A DNA stretch of 64,000 nt from Atopomonas hussainii (GTDB lineage Bacteria > Pseudomonadota > Gammaproteobacteria > Pseudomonadales > Pseudomonadaceae): positions 62,001 to 126,000 of the forward strand of contig NZ_FOAS01000005.1 in NCBI RefSeq assembly GCF_900109735.1, written 5' to 3'. Position numbers and translations under genes: made by a program. The notes under the pieces are model-generated. The model saw only the letters and a list, made by a program, of their open reading frames with translations, searched no databases and was not told where the DNA came from. Shown here piece after piece: positions 1 to 9,120 of this stretch. Position 1 is the first letter of the stretch. Each line of letters begins with the position of its first letter.

Positions 1-349
1 CGGCGAACACAGTAATAAAGAACAGGCCAAAGGCGCTGATGATCAAGAGGCTAGAGAGCAGGATGAAGTCTTGCGGCCAGATGGTCATGCCAAAGATGTA
101 GAACTTGCGCTCTGGCAGGTTCCACCACACCGCTTGGCGACCGCCCCAGTTGAGCCAAACCGTGCCGAAATACAGCAAGAAGAGAAACGCCCCGCCACCC
201 ATGCGCAGGTTGCGGAACAGGCCGGTAAAGGCTTTGGTGTAAATCTTCTCTTGCTTGGCATACAGATCGAACTCGCCGTTGCTATCGACCTTAACGGGCT
301 TGAGCTTGGGCGGGGTGATGTCCCGTACGGGGATCTGGTCATTACTCAT
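1..349 (-). CDS. ccoG: CcoG/RdxA cytochrome oxidase accessory protein (partial, 5' end only)
   Basis: Only the first 116 codons are present; the gene runs off the left edge. CcoG-type proteins are membrane polyferredoxins that act in biogenesis of the cbb3 oxidase, probably in copper reduction or delivery. The visible part starts MSNDQIPVRDITPPKLKP, then has a motif GLFRNLRMGGGAFLFLLYFG that opens the first membrane helix, then WLNWGGRQAVWWNLPERKF and a second hydrophobic stretch. All of this is typical of the family N-terminus. The cysteine-rich ferredoxin part lies outside the window. It is downstream of ccoNOQP on the same strand, separated by a strong terminator, so it probably has its own promoter or depends on read-through. 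The start ATG at 349 is the conserved family start. Confidence 0.9.
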   Translation of the reverse strand, partial: MSNDQIPVRDITPPKLKPVKVDSNGEFDLYAKQEKIYTKAFTGLFRNLRMGGGAFLFLLYFGTVWLNWGGRQAVWWNLPERKFYIFGMTIWPQDFILLSSLLIISAFGLFFITVFA

Positions 350-372
350 CGGGCTGATCCATTTCTTTTAGA

Positions 373-406
373 AACAACAAGGCCGGCATGTGCCGGCCTT
401 GTTGTT
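373..406 (-). terminator. Intrinsic terminator after ccoNOQP
   Basis: A perfect 16-bp inverted repeat (arms 373-388 and 391-406, two-base centre) lies between the ccoP stop and the ccoG start. Read on the minus strand the second arm ends in TTGTTGTTTC, giving a T-rich tail. It fits a rho-independent terminator that closes the ccoNOQP transcript. Confidence 0.85.
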
Positions 407-474
407 AGGGCTAGTCACCCTTGAAGGATACGCCGCTTTAGCGTTTTCAGCCTGCGACACAGGGTCGCGCTGGC

Positions 475-1383
475 TTATTCCTTCTCGGGTTGTTCGCCAT
501 GAGACAGGCTGTACACATACGCTGCCAGCAGGTGCACCTTGTCGTTACCGAGCAGGTGTTCTTGCTTAGGCATTTGGCCGTTACGGCCGTAGCGAATGGT
601 CTGCTGCACTTGGGTGTAGCTCGAACCAAAGATCCAGCCTTTGTTGCTGGTCAGGTTCGGCGCACCCATCAGCGGGTTACCTTTGCCATCGGCACCGTGA
701 CAGGCTACGCAGTTGGTGGCGAAGATCTTTTGACCTGCCTCAACGTCGATGCCTTCCGGGGTTTTCAGGCCAGCCATTTTCAGCACGTAGGCAGATACGT
801 TTTTCACGCCTTCTTCACCCAGTGCATCACCCCAAGCCGGCATGGCGCCCATACGGCCAGCCAAGATGGAGGTTTTGATGGTTTCCGGCTCGCCGCCCCA
901 ACGCCACTGGTCGTCGGTCAGGTTGGGGAAGCCGAAGCTGCCCTTGGCGTCTGAACCGTGGCACACGGCGCAGTTAGAAGCGAACAGACGGTTACCCATT
1001 TTCAGGGCTGCTTCGTCTTTGGCCACTTCTTCGATCGGCATGGCCGCGTACTTAGCGTACAGCGGGCCATACTGCTCGGCGGCCTTGTCCATTTCTTTCT
1101 GCCACTGGTTGACTTGCGTCCAGCCCAGTACGCCTTCCCACTTACCCAGGCCCGGATAGAGCACTAAGTAGCCGATGGCGAAGATGATGGTGCCGACGAA
1201 CAGCAGGAACCACCAATGGGGCAGGGGGTTATCAAACTCTTCGATACCGTCAAAGCTGTGGCCCACAGTCTCTTCGGTTTCTGCCGGGCGCTGGCCTTTG
1301 CGGGTGGCAAAGATCAGCCAGAACAGACCGATAATGGTGCCGACCACCAAAACGGTGATCCAACCGCTCCAGAAATTGGTCAT
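475..1383 (-). CDS. ccoP: cbb3-type cytochrome c oxidase subunit III, dihaem cytochrome c
   Basis: 302 residues. CcoP carries electrons from soluble or membrane c-type cytochromes towards the CcoN active site; it is anchored in the inner membrane with its haem domains in the periplasm. The sequence shows two membrane segments (about residues 5-25 and 57-77) and two haem-binding CXXCH motifs (C138-H142 and C225-H229) in tandem cytochrome c domains. The start ATG overlaps the ccoQ stop by 4 bases, so translation is probably coupled. Last gene of the ccoNOQP operon, followed by a strong hairpin. Haem attachment would require the Ccm system found at 30-37 kb in this window. Confidence 0.97.
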   Translation of the reverse strand: MTNFWSGWITVLVVGTIIGLFWLIFATRKGQRPAETEETVGHSFDGIEEFDNPLPHWWFLLFVGTIIFAIGYLVLYPGLGKWEGVLGWTQVNQWQKEMDKAAEQYGPLYAKYAAMPIEEVAKDEAALKMGNRLFASNCAVCHGSDAKGSFGFPNLTDDQWRWGGEPETIKTSILAGRMGAMPAWGDALGEEGVKNVSAYVLKMAGLKTPEGIDVEAGQKIFATNCVACHGADGKGNPLMGAPNLTSNKGWIFGSSYTQVQQTIRYGRNGQMPKQEHLLGNDKVHLLAAYVYSLSHGEQPEKE

Positions 1384-1571
1384 TGCTTACTCCTAGATTC
1401 TTGCTCAATGCGCTTGGCGGCCTCAGGGTCATCGGCGAAGGGCAACATGGCGTCTTCGTCGAAGCGCGCTTTACGCTTGCCGCCGTAGGCCCAGATCAGC
1501 ACGCCAATGAAGGCGATGAAGATCACAACGGTGCCTAGACCACGTAAGGTTCCGATATCCATAGCACTCAC
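1380..1571 (-). CDS. ccoQ: cbb3-type oxidase small subunit CcoQ
   Basis: 63 residues with one membrane helix (about 8-28) starting [18 protein letters not shown], followed by a charged tail. CcoQ (FixQ) subunits stabilise the cbb3 complex, mainly the CcoP interaction. It sits between ccoO and ccoP with 4-base overlaps at both ends, the standard cco gene order. An in-frame second ATG three codons later is possible, but the first ATG is the better match to the overlap with the ccoO stop. Confidence 0.93.
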   Translation of the reverse strand: MSAMDIGTLRGLGTVVIFIAFIGVLIWAYGGKRKARFDEDAMLPFADDPEAAKRIEQESRSKQ

Positions 1572-2179
1572 CGCTTGTTGGTAATCGCCGTGCCCAATAC
1601 CTGCAGGTAGGCCACGATGGCGTCCATTTCGCTCTTGCCTTCAACCGCAGCCTTGGCACCAGCGATGTCTTCGTCGCTGTAGGGCACGCCTAAAGTGCGC
1701 AGAGCACGCATTTTGTCCGCAGTCTTCTTGCCGTCTAGCACACCTTCGGCGAGCCAGGGGTAAGCTGGCATGATGGACTCCGGTACTACGTTGCGCGGGT
1801 TGTACAGGTGAGCACGCTGCCACTCATCGGAGTAGCGGCCACCAACGCGAGCCAAGTCCGGACCGGTACGCTTAGAGCCCCACAGGAAGGGGTGGTCGTA
1901 GACGCTTTCACCGGCCACCGAGTAATGACCATAACGTTCGGTCTCGGCACGGAACGGACGTACCATCTGCGAGTGGCAGCCAACGCAGCCTTCACGGATG
2001 TAGATGTCGCGGCCTTCCAGCTGCAGCGCGGTGTAAGGCTTGAGGCCTTCGACCGGCTCAGTGGTTTCCGGCTGGAAGAACAGCGGGACGATCTGGGTCA
2101 GACCGCCGATGCTCACCGCGATGATCATGAAGAAGATCATCAGGCCGAGGTTTTTTTCGACTAATTCATGTTGTTTCAT
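1568..2179 (-). CDS. ccoO: cbb3-type cytochrome c oxidase subunit II, monohaem cytochrome c
   Basis: 203 residues. N-terminal membrane anchor at about 12-32, then a periplasmic cytochrome c domain with a single CXXCH (C65-H69, in [13 protein letters not shown]) and the downstream Met-ligand region around MPAYPWL. CcoO is the membrane-bound monohaem subunit that passes electrons to CcoN. It lies 11 bases after ccoN and overlaps ccoQ by 4 bases. Length and motif positions are normal for FixO/CcoO. Confidence 0.97.
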   Translation of the reverse strand: MKQHELVEKNLGLMIFFMIIAVSIGGLTQIVPLFFQPETTEPVEGLKPYTALQLEGRDIYIREGCVGCHSQMVRPFRAETERYGHYSVAGESVYDHPFLWGSKRTGPDLARVGGRYSDEWQRAHLYNPRNVVPESIMPAYPWLAEGVLDGKKTADKMRALRTLGVPYSDEDIAGAKAAVEGKSEMDAIVAYLQVLGTAITNKR

Positions 2180-2190
2180 CAGGCGACTCC

Positions 2191-3618
2191 TTAGGCCATC
2201 TGCGCAGCGGCTTCGGCCTCAGCCGGCTTGGAAGCACGCACGGTACGCCAGGTGTTGTAGGCCATCAGCAGCATGCCGGTGACGAAGAACGCGCCACCAA
2301 TCACACGCACGATGTAACCCGGCTCACTGGCTACAACCGACTCTACGAAGCTGTAGGTCAGGGTGCCGTCTTCGTTGACCGCGCGCCACATCAGGCCCTG
2401 AGTGATGCCGTTGACCCACATAGAGGCGATGTACAGCACAGTGCCGATGGTGGCCAGCCAGAAGTGTGCGTTGATCAGCGGGATGCTGTGCATCTCTTTC
2501 AGACCAAACACTTTCGGCAGCAGGTGATAGATCGAGCCGATGGAGATCATCGCAACCCAACCCAAGGCACCAGCGTGTACGTGGCCGATGGTCCAGTCGG
2601 TGTAGTGCGACAGGGCGTTAACGGTCTTGATCGCCATCATCGGGCCTTCGAAGGTGGACATGCCGTAGAAGGCCAGCGAAACCACCAAGAAGCGCAGGAT
2701 CGGGTCGGTGCGCAGCTTATGCCAGGCGCCCGACAGGGTCATCATGCCGTTGATCATGCCGCCCCAGCTCGGTGCCAGCAGAATCAGTGACATCACCATG
2801 CCCAGCGACTGCGCCCAGTTTGGCAGCGCGGTGTAGTGCAGGTGGTGCGGGCCAGCCCAGATGTAGATCGAAACCAGTGCCCAGAAGTGCACGATAGACA
2901 GGCGGTAGGAGTAGATCGGACGCTCAGCCTGCTTAGGTACGAAGTAGTACATCATGCCCAGGAAGCCAGCCGTCAGGAAGAAACCTACGGCGTTGTGGCC
3001 GTACCACCACTGGATCATCGCGTCGGTAGCGCCGGAGTAGGCGGAGTACGACTTCAGCATATCCACCGGCATGGCGGCGCTGTTGACGATGTGCAGCATG
3101 GCCACGGTGAGGATGAAACCACCGAAGAACCAGTTACCCACGTAGATGTGCTTAGTCTTACGCTTGATCACGGTGCCGAAGAACACCAGTGCGTAAGAAA
3201 TCCACACGACTGCGATCAGGATATCGATCGGCCATTCCAGCTCAGCGTATTCCTTGCTGCTGGTGTAACCCAGTGGCAGGGTGATGACCGCCAGCACGAT
3301 AACTGCCTGCCAACCCCAGAAGGTAAAGGCAGCCAGACCGTCAGAGATCAGGCGGGCTTGGCTGGTGCGCTGCACGACGTAGTAAGACGTCGCAAACAGG
3401 GCGCAACCGCCGAAGGCGAAGATTACGGCATTGGTGTGCAGCGGACGCAGACGTCCGAAGCTGGTCCAAGGCAAGCCGAAGTTAAGTTCCGGCCAAACCA
3501 GCTGGGCAGCGATAAACACACCCATGGCCATCCCAATGACCCCCCAGACTACCGTCATCACGGCAAACTGGCGGACCACCTTATAGTTATAAGCAGTCGG
3601 AGTAGTTGCTGTACTCAT
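2191..3618 (-). CDS. ccoN: cbb3-type cytochrome c oxidase subunit I (catalytic)
   Basis: 475 residues from the ATG at 3618 ([18 protein letters not shown]). An upstream in-frame ATG at 3693 would add 25 residues of non-family sequence, so it is not used. CcoN holds low-spin haem b and the haem b3-CuB centre where oxygen is reduced. About 12 membrane helices are visible, with the expected histidine-containing stretches such as [18 protein letters not shown], the [11 protein letters not shown] loop and the HVHAGALGW segment. First gene of ccoNOQP. This operon encodes a high-affinity terminal oxidase used at low oxygen. Confidence 0.97.
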   Translation of the reverse strand: MSTATTPTAYNYKVVRQFAVMTVVWGVIGMAMGVFIAAQLVWPELNFGLPWTSFGRLRPLHTNAVIFAFGGCALFATSYYVVQRTSQARLISDGLAAFTFWGWQAVIVLAVITLPLGYTSSKEYAELEWPIDILIAVVWISYALVFFGTVIKRKTKHIYVGNWFFGGFILTVAMLHIVNSAAMPVDMLKSYSAYSGATDAMIQWWYGHNAVGFFLTAGFLGMMYYFVPKQAERPIYSYRLSIVHFWALVSIYIWAGPHHLHYTALPNWAQSLGMVMSLILLAPSWGGMINGMMTLSGAWHKLRTDPILRFLVVSLAFYGMSTFEGPMMAIKTVNALSHYTDWTIGHVHAGALGWVAMISIGSIYHLLPKVFGLKEMHSIPLINAHFWLATIGTVLYIASMWVNGITQGLMWRAVNEDGTLTYSFVESVVASEPGYIVRVIGGAFFVTGMLLMAYNTWRTVRASKPAEAEAAAQMA

Positions 3619-3688
3619 GCTAGGGGTTCCACGGTTTCGAGTTTTATGGGGACAGAAAAAAGCGGCGCAAGTATGGGGAATGCCCCTA

Positions 3689-3702
3689 GTCATTGCAATG
3701 AC
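3689..3702. promoter_or_regulatory. Perfect 14-bp palindrome upstream of ccoN
   Basis: GTCATTGCAATGAC is a perfect palindrome 71 bases upstream of the ccoN start, in the intergenic region shared with the divergent hydrolase gene. It is a candidate operator for a dimeric regulator. It does not match the Anr/FNR consensus. No regulator can be named. Confidence 0.3.
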
Positions 3703-3916
3703 AAAGACATTTCCACAACCCCAGCAAGCCCAGAGATAGAGCGTGCTGCCCCTCTGTTGAGGAGGTCCGTTTCTCGGTGCGCGAAGGCGATGTCGCGGAT
3801 ATTTTTGTTACAAGGTGCGACTGGGTCTAAGGATAGCGCTTATTGGCCGCAGGTTGAATGCTTGCAACCTTGCGCTAGATCAATGCGCATCGATAAATCA
3901 CTCACTGAGCGTAGAC

Positions 3917-4549
3917 ATGACAGACGAATTATTGTGGAACCGTGCCGAGTCAGCAGACGACTGGTTACTGCTGTTGGCCCATGGCGCCGGCGCACCGATG
4001 GACAGCGAGTTTATGCAAAGCATGGCAGCAGGCTTGGCAGAGCAGGGCGTCACTGTGGTGCGCTTTGAGTTTCCTTATATGCAGGCGCGTCGCGCCGATG
4101 GCAAAAAACGTCCGCCCAATGCTCAGGGCGCTTTATTGGCGCATTTCAGCGAAGTATTGGCGCTGGTAAAAAGCCAATGGCCGGGCCGTGTGGCGCTTGG
4201 CGGTAAATCCATGGGCGGGCGCATGGCTAGCTTGCTGGTCGACCAAGTAGAGGTCGATGCGTTGGTGTGCTTGGGCTATCCGTTTCATCCGCCGGGCAAG
4301 CCAGAGAAACTGCGCACGGCGCATTTGGCCAGCCTCGCTACGCCGGGGCTGATTGTGCAGGGCGAGCGCGACCCGTTCGGTAAACGCGCCGAGGTGGAGG
4401 GCTATGCCTTAAGCCCGGCCCTTACTGTGCAATGGCTCAACAGCGGCGATCACGACTTTAAGCCGCTAAAAAGCAGCGGCCTGACGCAGGCGGATAACCT
4501 GCAGCAGGCCGCTGTTTGCGTGGCACGCTTCTTACAGCGTTTGCCTTAA
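3917..4549 (+). CDS. Alpha/beta hydrolase, Tex30/KANL3-like family
   Basis: 210 residues from the ATG at 3917 ([20 protein letters not shown]). The sequence shows an alpha/beta-hydrolase fold: an early [10 protein letters not shown] oxyanion-type loop, nucleophile elbow GGKSMGG with Ser98, an acidic residue in QGERDPFG (Asp152) and a histidine in SGDHDF (His179). The family lies near dienelactone hydrolases; substrate unknown. An in-frame upstream ATG at 3815 would add residues with no family character, so the shorter start is chosen. Divergent from ccoN, and it converges with aer, sharing the TTAA of both stop codons. Similar small hydrolases sit between cco and aer genes in Pseudomonas. Confidence 0.8.
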   Translation: MTDELLWNRAESADDWLLLLAHGAGAPMDSEFMQSMAAGLAEQGVTVVRFEFPYMQARRADGKKRPPNAQGALLAHFSEVLALVKSQWPGRVALGGKSMGGRMASLLVDQVEVDALVCLGYPFHPPGKPEKLRTAHLASLATPGLIVQGERDPFGKRAEVEGYALSPALTVQWLNSGDHDFKPLKSSGLTQADNLQQAAVCVARFLQRLP

Positions 4550-6117
4550 TGGCTGCGGGTAAAACGCAAGGCTAGGGCTTGCTGGGCGTGTGCGGTGTGG
4601 GTGAGGGACTCGCTCAAGTCGGCGCTTAAGCGGGCCTCTTCGCTGGTGCGATCGGCCAGCGTGGCAATGTTGGCGATATTACGGCTGACCTCGTCGCTGA
4701 CCGCGCTTTGTTCTTCGGCGGCGCTGGCGATTTGTCGCGCCATGTCGTTGATTTGCTCGATCGCTTGCTGGATGCCGGCCAAGGCGCTGTCGGCGTCTTG
4801 CACACGGCTGACCCCTTCGTCGGCCTGAATGCGCCCATGCTGCATGGTATCGACGGCATCTTTGGCGGCGCTTTGTAGCTTGGCGATCAGGTTGTGGATT
4901 TGCTGGGTGGATTCTTGCGTGCGCTGGGCGAGGGCGCGCACCTCATCGGCCACCACGGCAAAACCCCGGCCTTGCTCACCGGCGCGAGCGGCCTCGATGG
5001 CGGCGTTAAGCGCCAGTAGGTTGGTTTGTTCAGCGATGCTTTTAATCACATCCACCACGCCGCCGATTTCGTTGCTGTCTTGCGCTAACTGCGTCACGGC
5101 GTCGCTGGTTTCCCCTACGGCGCTGGAGAGGCGCTCGATGGCTTCTCGCGTAGAGCGAGCGACGTCTTGGCCTTGGCGGGCCAGCTGATTGGCTTTTTGC
5201 GTGGCCTCGGCGGTGAGGTGCACATTGCTGGCTACCTCTTGTGTGGTGGCGGCCATTTGCTGAATCGCGGTAGCCACTAAGTCTGTTTCTTGACGCTGCT
5301 GTTCAAGGCTGGCAAAGCTGCGCTGGGCAACGCCTTCGGCTTCGCTGGCTTGGCGTGCCAAGGTGCCGGTGCTGTCTTGCAGACGGGTTAAGCAGGTGGC
5401 TAAACGGGCTTCTTGGCTCAGCAAGGCCAGCTCTAAGCGGGCCCAATCACCGGTTTGGTCGGTGTACATGGTGGCAATCAGTGGGTCGCTGGTGTGCCGG
5501 TCGGCAATTTTTAACAGGCGTTTCAGACCTTGCTGTTGCAGGCCCAAGCAGGCTAAGCCTGCTGCGATGCCGGCCAACGCCGCTAGGGGCGTGAGGCTGG
5601 CGCTTAAGCCCAATGCACTGGCTAGCGCGGTAATGCCGGCGCCGGCAAGCACCGGAATATAGGCGCCGCTACGGGCGAACAGCTGTTGCAGCGGGGCGAG
5701 GGCCGGCTTGCCTTGATTGATACGCTGATACAGCGCGGTGGCGCGGGCGACTTGTTCGCGGCTGGGCTTGACCCGCACCGACTCATAACCGATCACCTGT
5801 GCGTCTTGCAGAATGGGTGTGACATAGGCGTTAACCCAGTAGAAGTCGCCATTTTTGCAGCGATTTTTCACGATGCCCATCCACGGCTTGCCGTGTTTTA
5901 AGGTTTGCCACATATGCTCAAACACCGCTGCCGGCACATCTGGGTGGCGCACCAGATTATGCGGGGCGCCTTGTAGTTCTGTGGTGCTAAAGCCGCTGAT
6001 GTCGATGAACGCCTGATTGCTGTAGGTGATCTGACCTTTTAAGTCGGTGGTGGAGATCAGCCGCTGCTCAGCGGGAAACGTGCGTTCGGTTTGCGTGATG
6101 GGTTGGTTGTTACGCAT
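4546..6117 (-). CDS. aer: Aer-type aerotaxis/energy-taxis receptor (PAS + MCP signalling domain)
   Basis: 523 residues. An N-terminal PAS domain (about 10-125, with [19 protein letters not shown], the NLVRHPDVP stretch and [10 protein letters not shown]) matches the FAD-binding PAS of Aer. A short hydrophobic double segment (about 150-200) and a methyl-accepting signalling domain follow (about 240-523), with the conserved hairpin tip around [20 protein letters not shown]. There is no periplasmic ligand domain, consistent with cytoplasmic redox sensing. It would couple through the CheW and CheA encoded at 19-27 kb. Its position beside the cbb3 oxidase genes matches Pseudomonas. A FliA-type promoter lies 73-99 bases upstream. 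Confidence 0.92.
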   Translation of the reverse strand: MRNNQPITQTERTFPAEQRLISTTDLKGQITYSNQAFIDISGFSTTELQGAPHNLVRHPDVPAAVFEHMWQTLKHGKPWMGIVKNRCKNGDFYWVNAYVTPILQDAQVIGYESVRVKPSREQVARATALYQRINQGKPALAPLQQLFARSGAYIPVLAGAGITALASALGLSASLTPLAALAGIAAGLACLGLQQQGLKRLLKIADRHTSDPLIATMYTDQTGDWARLELALLSQEARLATCLTRLQDSTGTLARQASEAEGVAQRSFASLEQQRQETDLVATAIQQMAATTQEVASNVHLTAEATQKANQLARQGQDVARSTREAIERLSSAVGETSDAVTQLAQDSNEIGGVVDVIKSIAEQTNLLALNAAIEAARAGEQGRGFAVVADEVRALAQRTQESTQQIHNLIAKLQSAAKDAVDTMQHGRIQADEGVSRVQDADSALAGIQQAIEQINDMARQIASAAEEQSAVSDEVSRNIANIATLADRTSEEARLSADLSESLTHTAHAQQALALRFTRSH

Positions 6118-6189
6118 GGGGGAGTCCTTGCCGTGCTGCGGAGTTTTCCTACAGCCTTGATTGTAGTCATGGCGCTAACGCGTGCCTTG

Positions 6190-6216
6190 CTATCGGCCTT
6201 GGCTGACTAAGGTTGA
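6190..6216 (-). promoter_or_regulatory. Sigma28 (FliA) promoter for aer
   Basis: On the minus strand the sequence reads TCAA, 15 bases, then GCCGATAG. The FliA consensus is TAAA-N15-GCCGATAA, so spacing is exact, with one mismatch in each box. It ends 73 bases before the aer start. This would place the receptor in the late flagellar class under the FliA encoded at 17.6 kb. Confidence 0.7.
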
Positions 6217-6266
6217 GCCGTTTGTTGCCGCAAGCGGTTTCTTAGTGCTTGATCTACCAGCTTTTT

Positions 6267-6293
6267 TTGCCGCGCAGGTGGCGGTGCTATAGT
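6267..6293 (+). promoter_or_regulatory. Possible sigma70-type promoter for rlmM
   Basis: TATAGT at 6288-6293 is a good -10 box 25 bases before the rlmM start. TTGCCG at 6267-6272 is a weak -35 candidate, but spacing is only 15 bases. Confidence 0.35.
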
Positions 6294-6317
6294 GCGCGAC
6301 CAGCTAACGAGGTATCG

Positions 6318-7373
6318 ATGAACAGTCTGCTCTTGCAATGCCGCCCCGGTTTCGAAGGGGAAGCGGCCAGTGAAATCCAAGCCCATGCCGAGCGCTTAGG
6401 CTTAAGCGGCTTTGCCCGCACCCAAGCCAGCCAAGGCTGGGTGCAATGGCAGATGAATGACGCCGCTGCCTGCGAAACCTTGATGCAGTCGGTACGTTTT
6501 GCGCAGCTGATTTTTATTCGCCAATGGGCGCGCGGGCAGTTTGTTGATTTGCCTGAGAAAGACCGCCTCACCACCTTGCTGGGCGCTTTTCGCGCGTATC
6601 CGCGTGTTTCGCAAGTGTGGTTGGAGGTGCCGGACACCAACGACGGCAAAGCGCTGGCGGGCTTTTGTAAAAAGTTTCAGGCGCCGCTGGAAAAGGGCAT
6701 GCACAAGGTCGGCTGTTTGCGCGCTAATGCGCCGCTGCCGGGGCGTATTCAGTTGTTCTTCTTAAATAGTCAGCGGGTGTTTGTTGGCTTAGTGGAGCAA
6801 ACCAATGCGGCGCCGTGGCCGATGGGCATTCCACGCTTGAAGTTTCCCCGCGAGGCGCCGAGTCGCTCCACCTTAAAGCTGGAAGAAGCCTGGCATCACT
6901 TTGTGCCGCGCGAGCAGTGGGATGATCGCCTAGCGCCGGCCATGACCGCGGTGGACTTAGGCGCGGCGCCGGGCGGCTGGACATGGCAATTGGTACAGCG
7001 GCATATGCGCGTCACCGCCGTGGATAACGGGCCGATGGATAAGGCGCTGATGGATTCTGGCTTGGTCGATCACCAACGCGCCGATGGCTATGTGTTTGAG
7101 CCGCGTAAGCCGGTGGATTGGATGGTCTGCGATATCGTCGAGCGACCGGCGCGCACCGCCTGGCTGATCGAGCAATGGCTCGGCCACGGCTGGTGCCGTG
7201 AGGCCATTGTGAACCTCAAACTGCCGATGAAGACCCGCTATGCCGAAGTGCAGCAGATTTTGGCGCGCCTTGAAGACTTCTTCGATGACGCCGGTGTGCG
7301 TGTGAGTATCGGCTGCAAGCAGCTGTACCACGACCGCGAAGAAGTGACCTGCCACCTGCGCCGCTGGAACTAA
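6318..7373 (+). CDS. rlmM: 23S rRNA 2'-O-ribose C2498 methyltransferase
   Basis: 351 residues from the ATG at 6318 (MNSLLLQCRPGFEGEAASEI), preceded by ACGAGG. RlmM methylates the ribose of C2498 in 23S rRNA using S-adenosylmethionine. The N-terminal part is THUMP-like. The C-terminal half is a Rossmann methyltransferase with the SAM motif DLGAAPGGWTWQL (about residues 213-225), a conserved DNGPMD stretch and the catalytic-type lysine in NLKLPMKTRY. Length is normal for the family. A longer in-frame start at 6249 lies upstream of the likely promoter and is rejected. It stands alone between aer and the flagellar run. In known Pseudomonas genomes fliK rather than rlmM usually precedes fliL. Confidence 0.95.
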   Translation: MNSLLLQCRPGFEGEAASEIQAHAERLGLSGFARTQASQGWVQWQMNDAAACETLMQSVRFAQLIFIRQWARGQFVDLPEKDRLTTLLGAFRAYPRVSQVWLEVPDTNDGKALAGFCKKFQAPLEKGMHKVGCLRANAPLPGRIQLFFLNSQRVFVGLVEQTNAAPWPMGIPRLKFPREAPSRSTLKLEEAWHHFVPREQWDDRLAPAMTAVDLGAAPGGWTWQLVQRHMRVTAVDNGPMDKALMDSGLVDHQRADGYVFEPRKPVDWMVCDIVERPARTAWLIEQWLGHGWCREAIVNLKLPMKTRYAEVQQILARLEDFFDDAGVRVSIGCKQLYHDREEVTCHLRRWN

Positions 7374-7512
7374 ATGCCCCCTCGGTAATGCGCCAGCACG
7401 GCTGGTGTGGCGCTATCTCGGGGTGAAAACCTGCTTTTTCTGCGGTTCTTTCTAAAATGCCTGTAGGCGATGCTAATGGCTCGCCTCGGTAACTCATTCG
7501 GGTGTTGTTGGC

Positions 7513-7528
7513 TGGCACAGCTCTTGCT
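7513..7528 (+). promoter_or_regulatory. Sigma54 promoter for the fliL operon
   Basis: TGGCACAGCTCTTGCT matches the sigma54 consensus TGGCAC-N5-TTGCW exactly, with the invariant GG and GC ten bases apart. It ends 50 bases before the fliL start. In Pseudomonas early flagellar operons use RpoN with FleQ, so FleQ control is the expected reading; the activator gene is not in this window. Confidence 0.85.
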
Positions 7529-7578
7529 GAATCCAGCGCAATAGCGCGCAAAACACTCTTAAGCGACGGATTATTGGC

Positions 7579-8094
7579 ATGGCAAAACAAGAGCAAAAAC
7601 CAGCAGAAGCGCCAGCAGAGGCAAAACCCGCCGGCAATAAGAAGCTCATCATCATGATGTTGGTGGGCTTTATCGTGGTGGGCGCGGCTTCGGCAGGCGG
7701 CGTGTGGTTCTTCTTGGGCGGGCAAAAAAGTGCAGAGCCCGAAGAGGCCGCCGAGCCCGCCGAGCCGGTTAAGTTGCCGGCTTTATATGAGCAGCTAACC
7801 CCCGCCTTTGTGGTCAATTACACCCACGAAGGTCGTCAGCATTACATGCAAGTGCATGTCAGCTTAATGGCGCGCGACCCGGCCAAGCTCGACGAGCTGA
7901 AAGTGCATATGCCGGTGCTGCGTAACGAGCTGGTGATGCTGTTTTCCCAGCAAAACTTTGCCGAACTGATGAAGCCCGAAGGCAAGGTCGCCTTGCGTGA
8001 GCAAGCCACCGCCAAAGTGAAAGAAATTGCTCAGCGTGAGACCGGCGCGGATGTCGTCGAGCAAGTGTTGTTCACTAATTTTGTCGTGCAATAA
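7579..8094 (+). CDS. fliL: Flagellar basal body-associated protein FliL
   Basis: 171 residues. Lys/Ala-rich cytoplasmic start, one membrane helix (about 23-46, ending in VWFFLGG) and a periplasmic stomatin-like FliL domain (about 60-171) with YEQLTPAFVVNYTHEGRQHY. FliL surrounds or supports the stator units at the basal body and affects torque and swarming. First gene of fliLMNOPQR-flhB, right after a canonical sigma54 promoter. The usual upstream fliK is not here; a fliK gene is found at 28.5-30 kb. Confidence 0.95.
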   Translation: MAKQEQKPAEAPAEAKPAGNKKLIIMMLVGFIVVGAASAGGVWFFLGGQKSAEPEEAAEPAEPVKLPALYEQLTPAFVVNYTHEGRQHYMQVHVSLMARDPAKLDELKVHMPVLRNELVMLFSQQNFAELMKPEGKVALREQATAKVKEIAQRETGADVVEQVLFTNFVVQ

Positions 8095-8109
8095 GCCTAG
8101 GTAGCGCAC

Positions 8110-9081
8110 ATGGCTGTTCAAGATCTGCTGTCACAAGACGAAATCGATGCCCTGTTACACGGCGTCGATGACGGTGATGTCGAAACGGAAACCGATGTCG
8201 CCCCCGGCGGCATTAAGCAGTACGACCTCACCAGTCAAGACCGCATCGTGCGTGGGCGGATGCCCACGCTGGAGATGATCAACGAGCGTTTTGCCCGCTA
8301 CACCCGCGTCAGCTTGTTCAACATGCTGCGCCGCTCGGCGGATGTTGCGGTGGGCGGTGTGCAGGTGATGAAGTTTGGCGAGTACGTGCATTCACTGTAT
8401 GTGCCCACCAGTTTGAACTTAGTGAAGATGAAGCCGCTACGCGGCACTGGCTTGTTCATCATGGATGCCAAGCTGGTGTTCAAGCTGGTGGACAACTTCT
8501 TTGGCGGCGATGGCCGTCACGCCAAGATCGAAGGCCGCGAGTTCACCCCCACCGAGCTGCGCGTGGTGCGCATGGTGCTCGATCAAGCCTTTATCGACAT
8601 GAAAGAGGCGTGGAACTCGGTCTATAAGCTCAACTTCGATTACATCGGCTCCGAGGTTAACCCGGCGCTGGCGAACATCGTCAGCCCCAGTGAAGTGGTG
8701 GTGGTATCGACCTTCCATGTTGAGCTGGATGGCGGCGGCGGCGATATGCACCTGACCATGCCGTACTCGATGATTGAGCCGATTCGCGAAATTCTCGATG
8801 CCGGCGTGCAATCGGATATCGACGATCAGGACGAACGCTGGGTGCGTTCGTTGCGCGAGGACATTCTCGACGCCCCGGTGCCGTTGAACTCTACCGTGGT
8901 GCGCCGCCAGTTGAGCCTGCGCGATATTTTGAACATGAAAGCCGGTGACGTGATTCCGGTGGAAATGCCGGAAGAGATGGTGATGCGTGCCAATGGCGTG
9001 CCCACGTTTAAGGTCAAGCTAGGGTCGCATCGAGGCAACTTGGCCTTGCAGGTGCTCGAACCGGTGAAGAGCCACCGCTAA
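8110..9081 (+). CDS. fliM: Flagellar motor switch protein FliM
   Basis: 323 residues. The N-terminal peptide LLSQDEIDALLHG (residues 6-18) is the known docking site for phosphorylated CheY. It is followed by the CheC-like middle domain (about 45-235) and a C-terminal SpoA domain that forms the C-ring with FliN. FliM transmits the CheY signal to the rotor and sets rotation sense. Starts 15 bases after the fliL stop; same operon. Length is standard. Related peptides recur in FliN, CheZ and CheA in this window (see findings). Confidence 0.97.
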   Translation: MAVQDLLSQDEIDALLHGVDDGDVETETDVAPGGIKQYDLTSQDRIVRGRMPTLEMINERFARYTRVSLFNMLRRSADVAVGGVQVMKFGEYVHSLYVPTSLNLVKMKPLRGTGLFIMDAKLVFKLVDNFFGGDGRHAKIEGREFTPTELRVVRMVLDQAFIDMKEAWNSVYKLNFDYIGSEVNPALANIVSPSEVVVVSTFHVELDGGGGDMHLTMPYSMIEPIREILDAGVQSDIDDQDERWVRSLREDILDAPVPLNSTVVRRQLSLRDILNMKAGDVIPVEMPEEMVMRANGVPTFKVKLGSHRGNLALQVLEPVKSHR

Positions 9082-9120
9082 CAGCGGTCAATGCATTCAA
9101 GCTGTAAGAACGAGGTTGTG

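Noticed and set aside
3870-3883. TTGCGCTAGATCAA as an Anr/FNR site for ccoN
   Set aside because: Only one half-site matches and it lies about 250 bases from ccoN, close to the divergent hydrolase gene.
2836-4068. Open frame of 410 codons opposite ccoN
   Set aside because: Antisense to ccoN and reads through the ccoN promoter and the hydrolase start; composition is shadow-like.
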